DNA from: a virus
Virus record (IMG/VR): IMGVR_UViG_3300023184_004167
Coordinates: 1 to 64,000 of that record
Length of the DNA: 64,000 nt
Reading direction: 5' to 3' (one strand)
Below the pieces are notes generated by a model. It saw only the letters and a list, made by a program, of their open reading frames with translations, was not told where the DNA came from and made no database searches. Numbering within the stretch: position 1 is the stretch's first letter; each line of letters opens with the position of its first letter. Shown here piece by piece: positions 7,501 to 15,372 of the stretch. Position numbers and translations under genes: made by a program.

Positions 7501-7733
7501 GGGTTAAGATTTTCTAATAACTTTATTTTTCTGTCTAAATAAAAGGCTGCTTTTTTTAAATCCTCAATTTCTCTTGTTGGGTCTTTTTTGCCTGCCCTTG
7601 CAACATACTTAACAACATTAAAAAGATATGCGTCTTGATGAAGTTCCCAAGCTTCACATACCTTTATAACTTCATAAATATTTTCGTCTCCCCCATAATG
7701 GGAAGGATGATTAATCATTTCTTTGTTCTCCAT
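7497..7733 (-). CDS. DUF3310 protein
   Basis: 78 residues with the DUF3310 pattern: NHPSHYGG, then YEVIKVCEAWEL, then FNVVKYVARAGKK and DLKKAAFYLDRKI. This family is nearly confined to phages and is often found with nucleotide-metabolism or methylase genes. Its function is unproven. It overlaps the methyltransferase downstream by 4 bp. Confidence 0.85.
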   Translation of the reverse strand: MENKEMINHPSHYGGDENIYEVIKVCEAWELHQDAYLFNVVKYVARAGKKDPTREIEDLKKAAFYLDRKIKLLENLNP

Positions 7734-7851
7734 CAGTTTGCCATTTTTTTTTCATATATTCAAAATACCTGTCCAACTTTTTTTCATTATACATAAAATA
7801 TAGTATATAATAATCATAAATCCAGTCAAGTTTCTTAAGAATTTTTTTCAT
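7711..7851 (-). CDS. Small hypothetical protein
   Basis: 46 residues from the ATG at 7851, rich in Lys, Tyr and Trp (MKKILKKLDWIYDYY...). A start further upstream (7899) is possible but would lie deep in the preceding gene. It overlaps both neighbours on the same strand (23 bp and 17 bp), as is usual in this phage's compact operons. No family recognised. Confidence 0.45.
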   Translation of the reverse strand: MKKILKKLDWIYDYYILYFMYNEKKLDRYFEYMKKKWQTDGEQRND

Positions 7852-8062
7852 TTTTAGTTTTTTTAGAATTTGATGGTTGGTTCTCGCGAGTTTTATCATC
7901 CACAGATTGTTTTACTTTTCCTGTGTATAATTTCCATTCTGATTTTGGAACATACTTCCAATAACCGCCCTTAACTTCTGACTCTGCTTCAGATTCTTTA
8001 ACTCTTTTAATTTCTCCTGCTTCAACATTCTTTGTTGATTTTACCAATTTAATACATTTCAT
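7835..8062 (-). CDS. Small basic hypothetical protein
   Basis: 75 residues with a structured N-terminal half (IKLVKSTK...GGYWKYVPKSEWK, a short beta-type segment) and a charged, disordered C-terminus rich in Lys, Asn and Ser. It lies 4 bp downstream of the next gene in the same operon. Function unknown. Confidence 0.6.
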   Translation of the reverse strand: MKCIKLVKSTKNVEAGEIKRVKESEAESEVKGGYWKYVPKSEWKLYTGKVKQSVDDKTRENQPSNSKKTKNEKNS

Positions 8063-8066
8063 AAGA

Positions 8067-8273
8067 TTAATCCTCCGTGTTTTTTAATTGTTTATTAATT
8101 ATTTGAATAATTTCATTATCAGACTTACCTTCACTAAACAAGTCATATGCATATGAGCTCTCTTTATCTTCAAAGATTAATGCCTCACATTTTGTGAATA
8201 GATTTTTTAATCCATTAGTTTTTGAACTTGTAAGTATTACTTGATAGTTCAAGTATCTTTTATGAAATCCCAT
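8067..8273 (-). CDS. Small hypothetical protein
   Basis: 68 residues with a helical C-terminus (DLFSEGKSDNEIIQIINKQL). It is part of a minus-strand operon with the genes on both sides (gaps of 4 and 17 bp). No family recognised. Confidence 0.55.
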   Translation of the reverse strand: MGFHKRYLNYQVILTSSKTNGLKNLFTKCEALIFEDKESSYAYDLFSEGKSDNEIIQIINKQLKNTED

Positions 8274-8290
8274 AAATAAATCTAAGAAAT

Positions 8291-9070
8291 TTAAGCGTCT
8301 TTGTCAAAGTTTTTTGCCTTTTCTGCTGAAGAAAGTTGGAAAATATATGAAAGAATTTTTCTTTTCATAATTGGAATTATAGTTTCATCCAATGGAAGTT
8401 TCTGTGAGCACTTAACCTCAAACACCGGTAGTTTTTTAACAAGTTCAATATCCTTCCAACTTGATTTGTTTTCTATTATTGAATTTAATGTTTCCTCTTC
8501 GTGAATACCCTCGTGAATTTTTTTCAAATAATTTTTGTAATTAAGGTTTTCTCCTTTGGGTTTCTTAACTTGGTATTCCCAAACAATAATCTTGTTCTCA
8601 TCCTTTACGTGATAAACAACAAACCCTGCACCAACAATAATACCTGACTTGTTCTTCTTTGGTGATATTGTTATGCTATCATATGCTATTGTCCATATTG
8701 ACTTGGCAACATTGAACGCATCTATTAATTTTGTGTTGGAATAATTTAAAGTTTTCTTTAGTTCTAATTTTTCTTCTTCTGATACAAGTCTTGGTTTCTT
8801 TGGATATAGTTCTTTTAATAAGATTTCATCATCACAGGATTCAAACTTCTTGTCCGTTAATAATAAAACATTCTCCTTTAATAAGGATTGCAAGTTTGCA
8901 ATATGTAATGATAACTCCACAAAATCTGGATAGATTTCAAGATTGTCAAAGTTTTTTCCGCATTTTTTCAGATAACCAAGTAATGTATATTTGTTATATT
9001 CAAAATCAATCGGTTCCTTAAACATCCACTCGGGACTTAATTTAAATGATATTTTTTTCTTCCTTCCCAT
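8291..9070 (-). CDS. Hypothetical phage protein
   Basis: 259 residues from the ATG at 9070. The longer frame begins with TTG at 9076, which is less likely. The N-terminus is basic (MGRKKKISF), the middle is helical (about 60-140), and a beta-rich part (about 150-190) contains IIVWEYQVKKP, whose ExxK spacing is weakly reminiscent of a PD-(D/E)XK nuclease. That resemblance is not enough to assign a function. Confidence 0.6.
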   Translation of the reverse strand: MGRKKKISFKLSPEWMFKEPIDFEYNKYTLLGYLKKCGKNFDNLEIYPDFVELSLHIANLQSLLKENVLLLTDKKFESCDDEILLKELYPKKPRLVSEEEKLELKKTLNYSNTKLIDAFNVAKSIWTIAYDSITISPKKNKSGIIVGAGFVVYHVKDENKIIVWEYQVKKPKGENLNYKNYLKKIHEGIHEEETLNSIIENKSSWKDIELVKKLPVFEVKCSQKLPLDETIIPIMKRKILSYIFQLSSAEKAKNFDKDA

Positions 9071-9106
9071 AACCAAATATAATAAATCATTTTAAATTAA
9101 TGTAGT

Positions 9107-10876
9107 CTAATTTAATCTAATCACCCAATAGGTTTCCCCTTCAACACTAACCTCATCCGCATTTCCATCATAACCGCTGATTGTATTTCCAAATCCGTCA
9201 GCATTTATCACCCCTTGAATAAAATCATCTTTATCAACAAATTCACTCCATTCTAATCCAAAATTATTCATATACTCTTCTGGGTCGCTTACCGCATCAT
9301 CAACCAAATCATTAATTTTAGAGTCAATCAGTTCTTCAGGAAAATCTCCTTCCGGGTCGTCCTTAATATCTTCAATCTCACTTTCCCATTCTTCAATCAT
9401 TTCAGTTGAATCATCAATCTTGTTCTGCAACTCATCAATTTCTTCTTCATCTTCTGTATTTTCTATCATTTCTTCAAATTGAGATTTTGTTGAGTTTTCT
9501 CTCTCAATTTTTGATTCTAAAATTTTAATCCATTCTTCTTGTGAATCTGACAATTCTCTTTCTGAATCCTGAAAATAAGAATCTCCACTCTCTCTGACAT
9601 CATTATCATATGTATCTCTTGCATGTTCTTCAATTGCATCTGTATCAATATAACTTTTGGCAAAATCATTATTAAATCCCTCATATCCAATATCATCAAT
9701 AAGAGCCTCAACATGTTCTTCGCAACTTATTTGCATTTCATTATCATCACCAACCGCATATTCTCTACCATCCAAATCAGCGCTATTTATTACAACAAAT
9801 GATTTTAACTGATAATGACCTCCTTCAGGTATAATATTATAAACATCAATCTTTCCCTCTAATTCAGTTAACTCATCTTCCATATCACTTATCTCATCTA
9901 ATAAACCTATGTTTGTTTCTTCTTCCGCATCATATTGTGTTTGTAATCTTTCAATCTCATCTTTTAATCTTTGAATTTCAACTCTATCTTCATTTGTTAA
10001 CGCACTAACATCACTGGTATCAACCAACCAATCTAATAACGCATGCGCCCTCAACCCTATTTCAGGACAATTTGGACCTAGTTCCCATTCACCATCCAAT
10101 CTTCTTTCTTCTGCGTCATTGAGTCTTTCTCTTAATACTTGTGCTTCTCTTAGTCTATATAATCTATCCCTTTCTTTCTTGGCCAGTTCTTTGTCGGTAT
10201 AAATTTTAATTTGCTCAGCATATTCAGACGCCATATACTCAACTATCTTAGTTTTAATTTTGTCAAATTCGTTTGTTCCAAGAATCCATCCGGTTTTGAA
10301 ATCATCATCTTTAGAATCCCAATAAGTCTCAGTCCCATCAAAATTTCTTAATATTGCAACCTTATAATAATAATCTGATGTTGGTTTTGTTTTATCTATT
10401 ATATAAAACAATTTACCCTCACTATTATATTTTTTGAAGTGTTCATCTCCGGTTGCCGCTGTACACCATTTCGTTCCCTTACCATAATAACAAGACGCCG
10501 CATGTGTTAATGGATTAACAACATAAAATTTTTCATCTTCATATACAAGATTACCACCCTCAACCTTCTTAACTTCCCTTCTTTCTTTTTCACTATATTT
10601 TAAAAGCTCACTAAACAATTGTCCCATCCCCTGATACTGATTTAAATCAGTTATAGGAAGATTGTGAGATATTTTTTCAAAAGTGTTTAATGCTCTAACA
10701 ATTTTATGAAAGTTATCTTCAAAATTTACAGCATCCATATGCCTCCCAGTCCAATCCAAAAATTTTGGCATTACATCAGCCGCAATCTTTTCTGTATTTT
10801 CCACACCAAACTTTTGTGAATACTTAGTCTTAAAATCATCCACCTTACTTTCAAGTAATATTTTTGAAAAATTCAT
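9107..10876 (-). CDS. Large tagged protein with 'KWCTA' domain and acidic coiled coil
   Basis: 589 residues. The N-terminus (MNFSKILLESKVDDF) resembles T4 capsid-targeting tags. Residues 110-200 form a domain with A.SCYYGKGTKWCTA (126-140), F..Y...GKLFYIID and a following W/D segment. The same domain occurs in the protein at 18183-19529. Residues about 225-350 and 440-510 are strongly charged coiled coil, and the C-terminus is acidic beta/helix. A TATATTTAT element lies 12 bp upstream of the start, shared with the divergent gene at 10966. Probably packaged in the virion (inferred). The catalytic role of the WCTA domain is unknown. Confidence 0.65.
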   Translation of the reverse strand: MNFSKILLESKVDDFKTKYSQKFGVENTEKIAADVMPKFLDWTGRHMDAVNFEDNFHKIVRALNTFEKISHNLPITDLNQYQGMGQLFSELLKYSEKERREVKKVEGGNLVYEDEKFYVVNPLTHAASCYYGKGTKWCTAATGDEHFKKYNSEGKLFYIIDKTKPTSDYYYKVAILRNFDGTETYWDSKDDDFKTGWILGTNEFDKIKTKIVEYMASEYAEQIKIYTDKELAKKERDRLYRLREAQVLRERLNDAEERRLDGEWELGPNCPEIGLRAHALLDWLVDTSDVSALTNEDRVEIQRLKDEIERLQTQYDAEEETNIGLLDEISDMEDELTELEGKIDVYNIIPEGGHYQLKSFVVINSADLDGREYAVGDDNEMQISCEEHVEALIDDIGYEGFNNDFAKSYIDTDAIEEHARDTYDNDVRESGDSYFQDSERELSDSQEEWIKILESKIERENSTKSQFEEMIENTEDEEEIDELQNKIDDSTEMIEEWESEIEDIKDDPEGDFPEELIDSKINDLVDDAVSDPEEYMNNFGLEWSEFVDKDDFIQGVINADGFGNTISGYDGNADEVSVEGETYWVIRLN

Positions 10877-10881
10877 ACTCT

Positions 10882-10902
10882 TTTTATTTATAAATATAAT
10901 TC
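10882..10902 (-). promoter_or_regulatory. Late-type promoter element TATATTTATAAAT
   Basis: The minus strand reads TATATTTATAAAT about 12 bp before the start of the tagged protein gene. It is the best example of an element found before many tagged and tail genes (also near 5830, 6612, 11178, 19543, 20475, 25305, 48362 and 59862). It resembles the Bacteroidota -7 box TAnnTTTG but ends in A/T, and no regularly spaced -33 TTTG is seen. Confidence 0.5.
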
Positions 10903-10965
10903 TTATGGTTATAATTAAAGCAAATATACTATTTATAGTAAAATAAACTTTTTAAATTAATTCAC

Positions 10966-11121
10966 ATGGGCTGCGGATGTAAAGGTAATCAAAATCCACC
11001 TCCTCCTCCTCCACCAAATCCTGCTCCACCAAAACAGGATAAAGTGGTAAGTGAGAGCGTGCAAAGCTCTATAAAAAAGACTATTGAGAAGTATTATAAC
11101 GTTAGTAAAACTCAAAAGTAA
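10966..11121 (+). CDS. Short Cys/Pro-rich protein
   Basis: 51 residues: MGCGCKGNQN, a run of seven prolines, then a helical C-terminus (SVQSSIKKTIEKYYNVS). The N-terminal Cys pair could bind metal or be modified, and the poly-Pro run makes a stiff spacer. A strong terminator follows 24 bp after the stop. Such MGCGC-starting small proteins occur in phage structural regions, but a role cannot be assigned. It is divergent from the tagged gene at 9107-10876. Confidence 0.7.
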   Translation: MGCGCKGNQNPPPPPPPNPAPPKQDKVVSESVQSSIKKTIEKYYNVSKTQK

Positions 11122-11144
11122 TTTTTTTAGACTAAAATGGTAGA

Positions 11145-11174
11145 GGAGCGTATAAAAAACGCTCCTTTTTTTAT
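11145..11174 (+). terminator. Rho-independent terminator
   Basis: GGAGCG-tataaaaaa-CGCTCC followed by eight T. It terminates the short gene at 10966-11121 and lies immediately before the promoter-like TATATTTATAT of the next gene. Confidence 0.9.
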
Positions 11175-11185
11175 ATTTATATGTT

Positions 11186-11518
11186 ATGAAGATTTTAATA
11201 ACGGAGAATCAGTTAAGGAAAGTTCAGTTTAAGTATTTGGATTACTTATTTGAGGGAATACATGAAGTTAAATCAAAAAACCATCCTGATTCAAGATTTT
11301 GGAAAAAAGATGATGAAGTGGTGTTAGAATTGGAAAAATCAGGTGATTTGTTGGTTTTACATTCAATTTGGAGTAATATTTCCAATATGTTTTCTTTGGA
11401 AAATCGCGAAACTCAACAACTTATGAAGGAATGGGTGAAACAACGTTTAGGGTTGGTGAGAGTCACACCAATAATAACTGCATATGTTGTGCCGTTGGTT
11501 AGGTGGAACAACATTTAA
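11186..11518 (+). CDS. Tagged small protein, paralogue 1
   Basis: 110 residues starting MKILITENQLRKVQFKYLDY, again an amphipathic ITE(N/S)QL-type N-terminus. The body alternates W/F-rich strands (FWKKDDEVVLELEKSGDLLVLHS) and a helix. It is a tandem duplicate of the next gene; their first 35 residues are nearly identical. The promoter element TATATTTATATG directly precedes the start. Function unknown. Confidence 0.7.
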   Translation: MKILITENQLRKVQFKYLDYLFEGIHEVKSKNHPDSRFWKKDDEVVLELEKSGDLLVLHSIWSNISNMFSLENRETQQLMKEWVKQRLGLVRVTPIITAYVVPLVRWNNI

Positions 11519-11529
11519 TATATAAAAAT

Positions 11530-11859
11530 ATGAAGATTTTAATTACAGAGAATCAGTTAAGGAATGTTCAGTTTAAGTATTTGGATTACTTATTTGAGGG
11601 AATACATGAAGTTAAATCAAAAGAATATCCGAACTCTAAATTTTGGAAGAAAAATGATAAAGTTGTGTTAGAATTGGAAGAAGATGGCAGATTATGGGTT
11701 TTACGCTCAATTTGGAATGATATTTCAAATATGTTTTCTTTGGAATACCCTGAAATTAATGAACTTATAGCAGAATGGGTAGAACAAAATATAGAATTGG
11801 AAAATACTATAATAAGGATACATCATATCACCCCATTTACTGAGTGGAAAAACGTTTAA
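11530..11859 (+). CDS. Tagged small protein, paralogue 2
   Basis: 109 residues from the ATG at 11530 (MKILITENQLRNVQF). A start at 11503 would overlap the previous gene and is not needed. It is highly similar to the preceding gene through the tag and the first domain, diverging in the last 35 residues. The spacer before the start repeats the upstream A-rich context of paralogue 1, consistent with tandem duplication. Confidence 0.7.
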   Translation: MKILITENQLRNVQFKYLDYLFEGIHEVKSKEYPNSKFWKKNDKVVLELEEDGRLWVLRSIWNDISNMFSLEYPEINELIAEWVEQNIELENTIIRIHHITPFTEWKNV

Positions 11860-11871
11860 TATAAAAAAATT

Positions 11872-12858
11872 ATGAGAAACATTGATGATATAATTGAGGA
11901 TTTTAATGATGGTGAAACCGAATTAGTTTTAAAATATTTCGGAGATTTCCAAACATTCTTTAAAATTTTAGATAAGAGAAATAGGTTGGATGAATTAATC
12001 AAACCCTTCGCAATTGAATGGGAAAATGATATTCTCTTATATCTATATGAGACTGACTTACAACAATTCAAATATTGGTGCAATGAATTTTTAGATGATA
12101 TTGAAATTGTAGAAGATAAAGTATATTGCATTAGAGATGCCGGTGATTTTGGTGATTTATTTTGTGATAACAGAGATGTTAGCAGAAGCACAATTGTAAA
12201 TATATTAGAAGGTAATACCGACTTTGATTTTTACTATGAGTCAGATATTGATGTATATCAAGATGTAATAAATGAATTATATGTTGGAAATCTTCAAAAA
12301 TTAAAAACCGCAATTATTAAAATTTTAGAAGGAAAACAAATTTTACCTGAAACTGAAATACTTAAAAGCATTGCCGAAAGCCAAGGACATTCAGAATATG
12401 TAATCATTGACATCAACACCATAGAATGGGTTTTTCAAGATTACAAAACTATGACTTATTTACTTAATAATGATTTAGATGATTTAAAAGATGACTTAGT
12501 TCATGTCTATAATGACTCATGTCATTCAGTTCTTGAAAATAATTATTATAAATCTGTTTGGGATGAATTAACTAGTTCTCATTTTACAGGTAAACCAGAA
12601 TATATTACCATACACCAACCAAATTATAAAGTTAAATACATTGAAAAGATTAAACTGGAAGTCTCTGACTTTTATAGAACAATTAATAATTATCTTTCTG
12701 TAAATAAAGGTTATTCTAATGGCAATTTAGAATACATTGGTTCATATCTTTCAATATTAAAAGAAGAATCAGAATGTTTGAGAGCAGATTTTGATGAATA
12801 CCCAGACCATCGTGAGGTAGATAAAATAATTAATGAATTAATTACAGATTATATATAA
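11872..12858 (+). CDS. Hypothetical protein
   Basis: 328 residues, acidic and mostly helical, without signal peptide or membrane segment. It begins MRNIDDIIEDFNDGETELVLKY and contains several D/E-rich loops. It is the third gene of a plus-strand unit with the two tagged paralogues (12 bp gap) and ends before a strong hairpin. No family recognised. Confidence 0.7.
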   Translation: MRNIDDIIEDFNDGETELVLKYFGDFQTFFKILDKRNRLDELIKPFAIEWENDILLYLYETDLQQFKYWCNEFLDDIEIVEDKVYCIRDAGDFGDLFCDNRDVSRSTIVNILEGNTDFDFYYESDIDVYQDVINELYVGNLQKLKTAIIKILEGKQILPETEILKSIAESQGHSEYVIIDINTIEWVFQDYKTMTYLLNNDLDDLKDDLVHVYNDSCHSVLENNYYKSVWDELTSSHFTGKPEYITIHQPNYKVKYIEKIKLEVSDFYRTINNYLSVNKGYSNGNLEYIGSYLSILKEESECLRADFDEYPDHREVDKIINELITDYI

Positions 12859-12885
12859 AAATGGGGGTGATATTCTCACCCCCAT
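12857..12885 (-). terminator. Terminator hairpin between convergent genes
   Basis: A perfect 10-bp stem, ATGGGGGTGA-TATTC-TCACCCCCAT (12861-12885). On the minus strand it is followed by TTTTTATAT, so it best serves the peptidase gene at 12903. It can also stop plus-strand transcripts, though the T-tract there is poor. Confidence 0.85.
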
Positions 12886-12902
12886 TAATATTGTTCAGGA
12901 AT

Positions 12903-13499
12903 TTATATGTTCTCTTTAACAAATAAGTCTTCAACTTTTTTACTCATCTTACTATATCTCATTCTAAAGTTAGTCGGCATTGCATTATATATGTTCATAT
13001 TTCCGTAGGGTGAATTACTTGGCTTACTCCAACGTCTTGTCTTACCCAAATGATTATAGAACTGAATATAAGCATTAGCTTTTTTAATATAACAATCCAA
13101 GTCAACATTAAGTCCCCACTCTTTAATAAGGGCAACAGAACGTTTCTCATTATCTAATTCCAAATCACGGGCGACCGCCAAGTGTTTATCAATATTTCTA
13201 ACATTTTTCCCTGATAACCAATCATCAACCTTAACCAAGCTGACATCTGCCTTGTCCCAAAGTTCAATACCATCTACCCATTGTGTTAGATGACAATATT
13301 CATGAACCAATATCTCAATCCAATCAGCTCTATTCATTGAAACGGCTAACATTGGAGTATCTCCACCCTCAAAAAAACCTGAACATTTGATGTTACCAGA
13401 TAACCTCAAATATTTTACTTTACGAAGGCTACATTTAACCCCGTGTGGTTTACATTGCTCTTTAACCCACTGAACGAAATTCATTTCTTTTCTTGTCAT
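12903..13499 (-). CDS. Putative zinc metallopeptidase
   Basis: 198 residues with the zinc-site motif HEYCH (HExxH) at about residue 65-69 inside the hydrophobic helix WIEILVHEYCHLTQW, typical of small phage metallopeptidases of the SprT/ImmA-like group. The rest is helical with a basic C-terminus. A complete host-type promoter lies upstream (13522-13552), suggesting early transcription by host polymerase. The substrate is unknown. Confidence 0.7.
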   Translation of the reverse strand: MTRKEMNFVQWVKEQCKPHGVKCSLRKVKYLRLSGNIKCSGFFEGGDTPMLAVSMNRADWIEILVHEYCHLTQWVDGIELWDKADVSLVKVDDWLSGKNVRNIDKHLAVARDLELDNEKRSVALIKEWGLNVDLDCYIKKANAYIQFYNHLGKTRRWSKPSNSPYGNMNIYNAMPTNFRMRYSKMSKKVEDLFVKENI

Positions 13500-13521
13500 A
13501 GTTATTATGTTTTTGTGAATA

Positions 13522-13552
13522 CAAAGATACGCCTATTATTTGAGACGGCAAA
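13522..13552 (-). promoter_or_regulatory. Host-type promoter TTTG-N19-TATCTTTG
   Basis: On the minus strand, TTTG (13549-13552) is followed after 19 bp by TATCTTTG (13522-13529) and TATTCAC, about 20 bp before the start codon of the peptidase gene. This matches the Bacteroidota housekeeping consensus TTTG/TAnnTTTG. Confidence 0.8.
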
Positions 13553-13694
13553 GTCTTTTTTAAGTGTAAAAACATATTAATTTGTTATATATAATAAATT
13601 ATTTATATGAATTTTCACATATATATTAAATAATAATTTAAGAAATCTATTCAATTTTACATATGATTTTAATATTATTTAAAAAATAAAATAA

Positions 13695-14438
13695 ATGATA
13701 TTAAAAAGTCCAAAAAGTAGATTATCCATATCTAACTTATTTGCGGATTATATTCTCAGCAAAATTCCAAAAGAAAATCAAAGCATAATACAAGTCATTG
13801 ATTGTATTAATTTTTATGTTATCAAAGGTAAGACAACTTATAACCAACCATTAAACATTGGTGAGATTATAACCGACTTTAAAACCGATTTAGATAAAAA
13901 CCACCAGTTCCTCATATCAACTAAAAAACTATCAAACACCATAGATTTAATTGAATATAATATTGATTTAACAGAACAGGAAGAACTTGTATTCACTTAC
14001 CATAACACAGAAAATTGTTCTTACCACCATAAACAAATAGATGAGTATAAACAAGATGAGAATTATTCCTATGATTATAACTTCAATATGAAAAAAATAT
14101 CTGACGATAACCTATTAAGTTATTGTTCAGAATTCCCACACGGATACTCATTAGGACAAGGAAGATTACTTTACTATTATGGTAAACACATATTTTATAA
14201 CCTACCAACAAATTATCCTATAACCACACTGACATTTACAATATCAAAGAAGTCTGAAGAAAAATTCTTGGTTCATAATGATGAAAGGATTACCTCAGCA
14301 ATTTTGGATATGTTTGATTTTGATATGAAATGGCTTGAGAAGGAAATTAAAAAAGTGGATTGGAGTATTGAACTCATCAACCCACTTGAAGATTATGATT
14401 TTTTAAAGAAAAGAATTAAAGACTTTATCTTTATATAA
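13695..14438 (+). CDS. Hypothetical protein
   Basis: 247 residues, predicted cytosolic. It begins MILKSPKSRLSISNLFADY and has a central Tyr/His-rich region (YHNTENCSYHHKQ) and a beta-rich second half. A 195-bp AT-rich gap precedes it, holding the divergent peptidase promoter and no clear promoter of its own. It converges with the glutaredoxin-like gene, overlapping by 8 bp. No family recognised. Confidence 0.7.
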   Translation: MILKSPKSRLSISNLFADYILSKIPKENQSIIQVIDCINFYVIKGKTTYNQPLNIGEIITDFKTDLDKNHQFLISTKKLSNTIDLIEYNIDLTEQEELVFTYHNTENCSYHHKQIDEYKQDENYSYDYNFNMKKISDDNLLSYCSEFPHGYSLGQGRLLYYYGKHIFYNLPTNYPITTLTFTISKKSEEKFLVHNDERITSAILDMFDFDMKWLEKEIKKVDWSIELINPLEDYDFLKKRIKDFIFI

Positions 14439-14730
14439 TTCCCAATTTCTTTCTGTGTTCCTGAATTATCTCAACCGCTTCTGTTAATTCATTATAGTTC
14501 CTTTCAGGAGCATATAAGAATGAGTTATGGTGTTCATCATTACCCTCCACAATCAATAAAGCCGGAACCATATCATTCTCTGTGATTTCAGAGAACAAAT
14601 CATATTCATCCTTATATTCATCTATATCCCTATCATAGAACTCAATATCTTCTTTTATAAGAATGTCTTTAAAATCTTGACAGAATGGGCAATTTTTCAT
14701 TGTGTAAACAACAACTGAAAGTTCTTTCAT
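14431..14730 (-). CDS. Glutaredoxin-like protein
   Basis: 99 residues. VVVYTMKNCPFCQDFKDIL carries the CPFC redox site (about 14-17), followed by the glutaredoxin pattern IEFYDRDID and a VPALLIV strand with the cis-Pro. It reduces disulfides using glutathione or a thioredoxin reductase. It sits 1 bp downstream of a thioredoxin gene, so the phage carries a small redox module, plausibly feeding a ribonucleotide reductase outside the window. Confidence 0.85.
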   Translation of the reverse strand: MKELSVVVYTMKNCPFCQDFKDILIKEDIEFYDRDIDEYKDEYDLFSEITENDMVPALLIVEGNDEHHNSFLYAPERNYNELTEAVEIIQEHRKKLGII

Positions 14731-14731
14731 A

Positions 14732-15049
14732 TTATATTTTTTTTGCTACTTCCATTATTTGTTCTGTTCTAAGAACACCTGAGCTGTGATATACTTCACC
14801 CCCACCTGAATAACCTTTAATGGTGGGCACACTTCTGATTCCAATTTCATTAACAATGAATTCTTTATCTTTTTCAATATCAAAAGTATAAAGTTCTGTC
14901 GCAGATTTTGATTCGGTTAACATTTTTGATGCTGACTCATACATTGGTTTCATTGCGCGACATGGTCCGCACCACGGAGCCCAGAAGTCAACTAAAAACT
15001 TATCCCCTCTTTGTAATTTTTCTTTAAATTCCTGTGCCGTAATTTCCAT
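14732..15049 (-). CDS. Thioredoxin
   Basis: 105 residues with the classic site FWAPWCGPCRAM (WCGPC, about 26-30), the partner strand with cis-Pro (RSVPTI) and a GGGEVYHSSGV beta hairpin. Length is as usual for the family. It is in an operon with the glutaredoxin downstream and the unknown gene at 15051 upstream (gaps of 1 bp each). Confidence 0.95.
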   Translation of the reverse strand: MEITAQEFKEKLQRGDKFLVDFWAPWCGPCRAMKPMYESASKMLTESKSATELYTFDIEKDKEFIVNEIGIRSVPTIKGYSGGGEVYHSSGVLRTEQIMEVAKKI

Positions 15050-15050
15050 A

Positions 15051-15371
15051 TTATCTATTTTTTAAGTTTTTTAAAAATTGTTTTGTGAATATCATCAATT
15101 CATTCAATTGAGCAATATTGTAATATACCTTAATGTCTATTATAGTTTTATAAAGGACATTCCTTGTTATACATAAATAGAACCCATGTTTAGTTTTTAA
15201 TATTTTTTCTGACCACATATTTTTGCCATCAGAATACACTGAAACCATATAAACGGATTCATAGTTTGTCTCATCAAAAGTTTCACCAGACATTTTAACT
15301 TCCCCCAAATCCATTTTTGAGAATATGTCTTCTGACTTTTCTAATTTTTTAATATATAATGGCTTTATCAT
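15051..15371 (-). CDS. Hypothetical protein
   Basis: 106 residues with an N-terminal basic helix and several beta strands (VYMVSVYSDG, GFYLCITRNVLY). It is tightly packed between the PcfJ-like and thioredoxin genes, 1 bp from each, so it is translated with them. No family recognised. Confidence 0.65.
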   Translation of the reverse strand: MIKPLYIKKLEKSEDIFSKMDLGEVKMSGETFDETNYESVYMVSVYSDGKNMWSEKILKTKHGFYLCITRNVLYKTIIDIKVYYNIAQLNELMIFTKQFLKNLKNR

Positions 15372-15372
15372 A

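Noticed and set aside
8731-9021. 96-residue plus-strand frame over the gene at 8291-9070
   Set aside because: It is antisense to a better-supported reading frame and has no features of its own.
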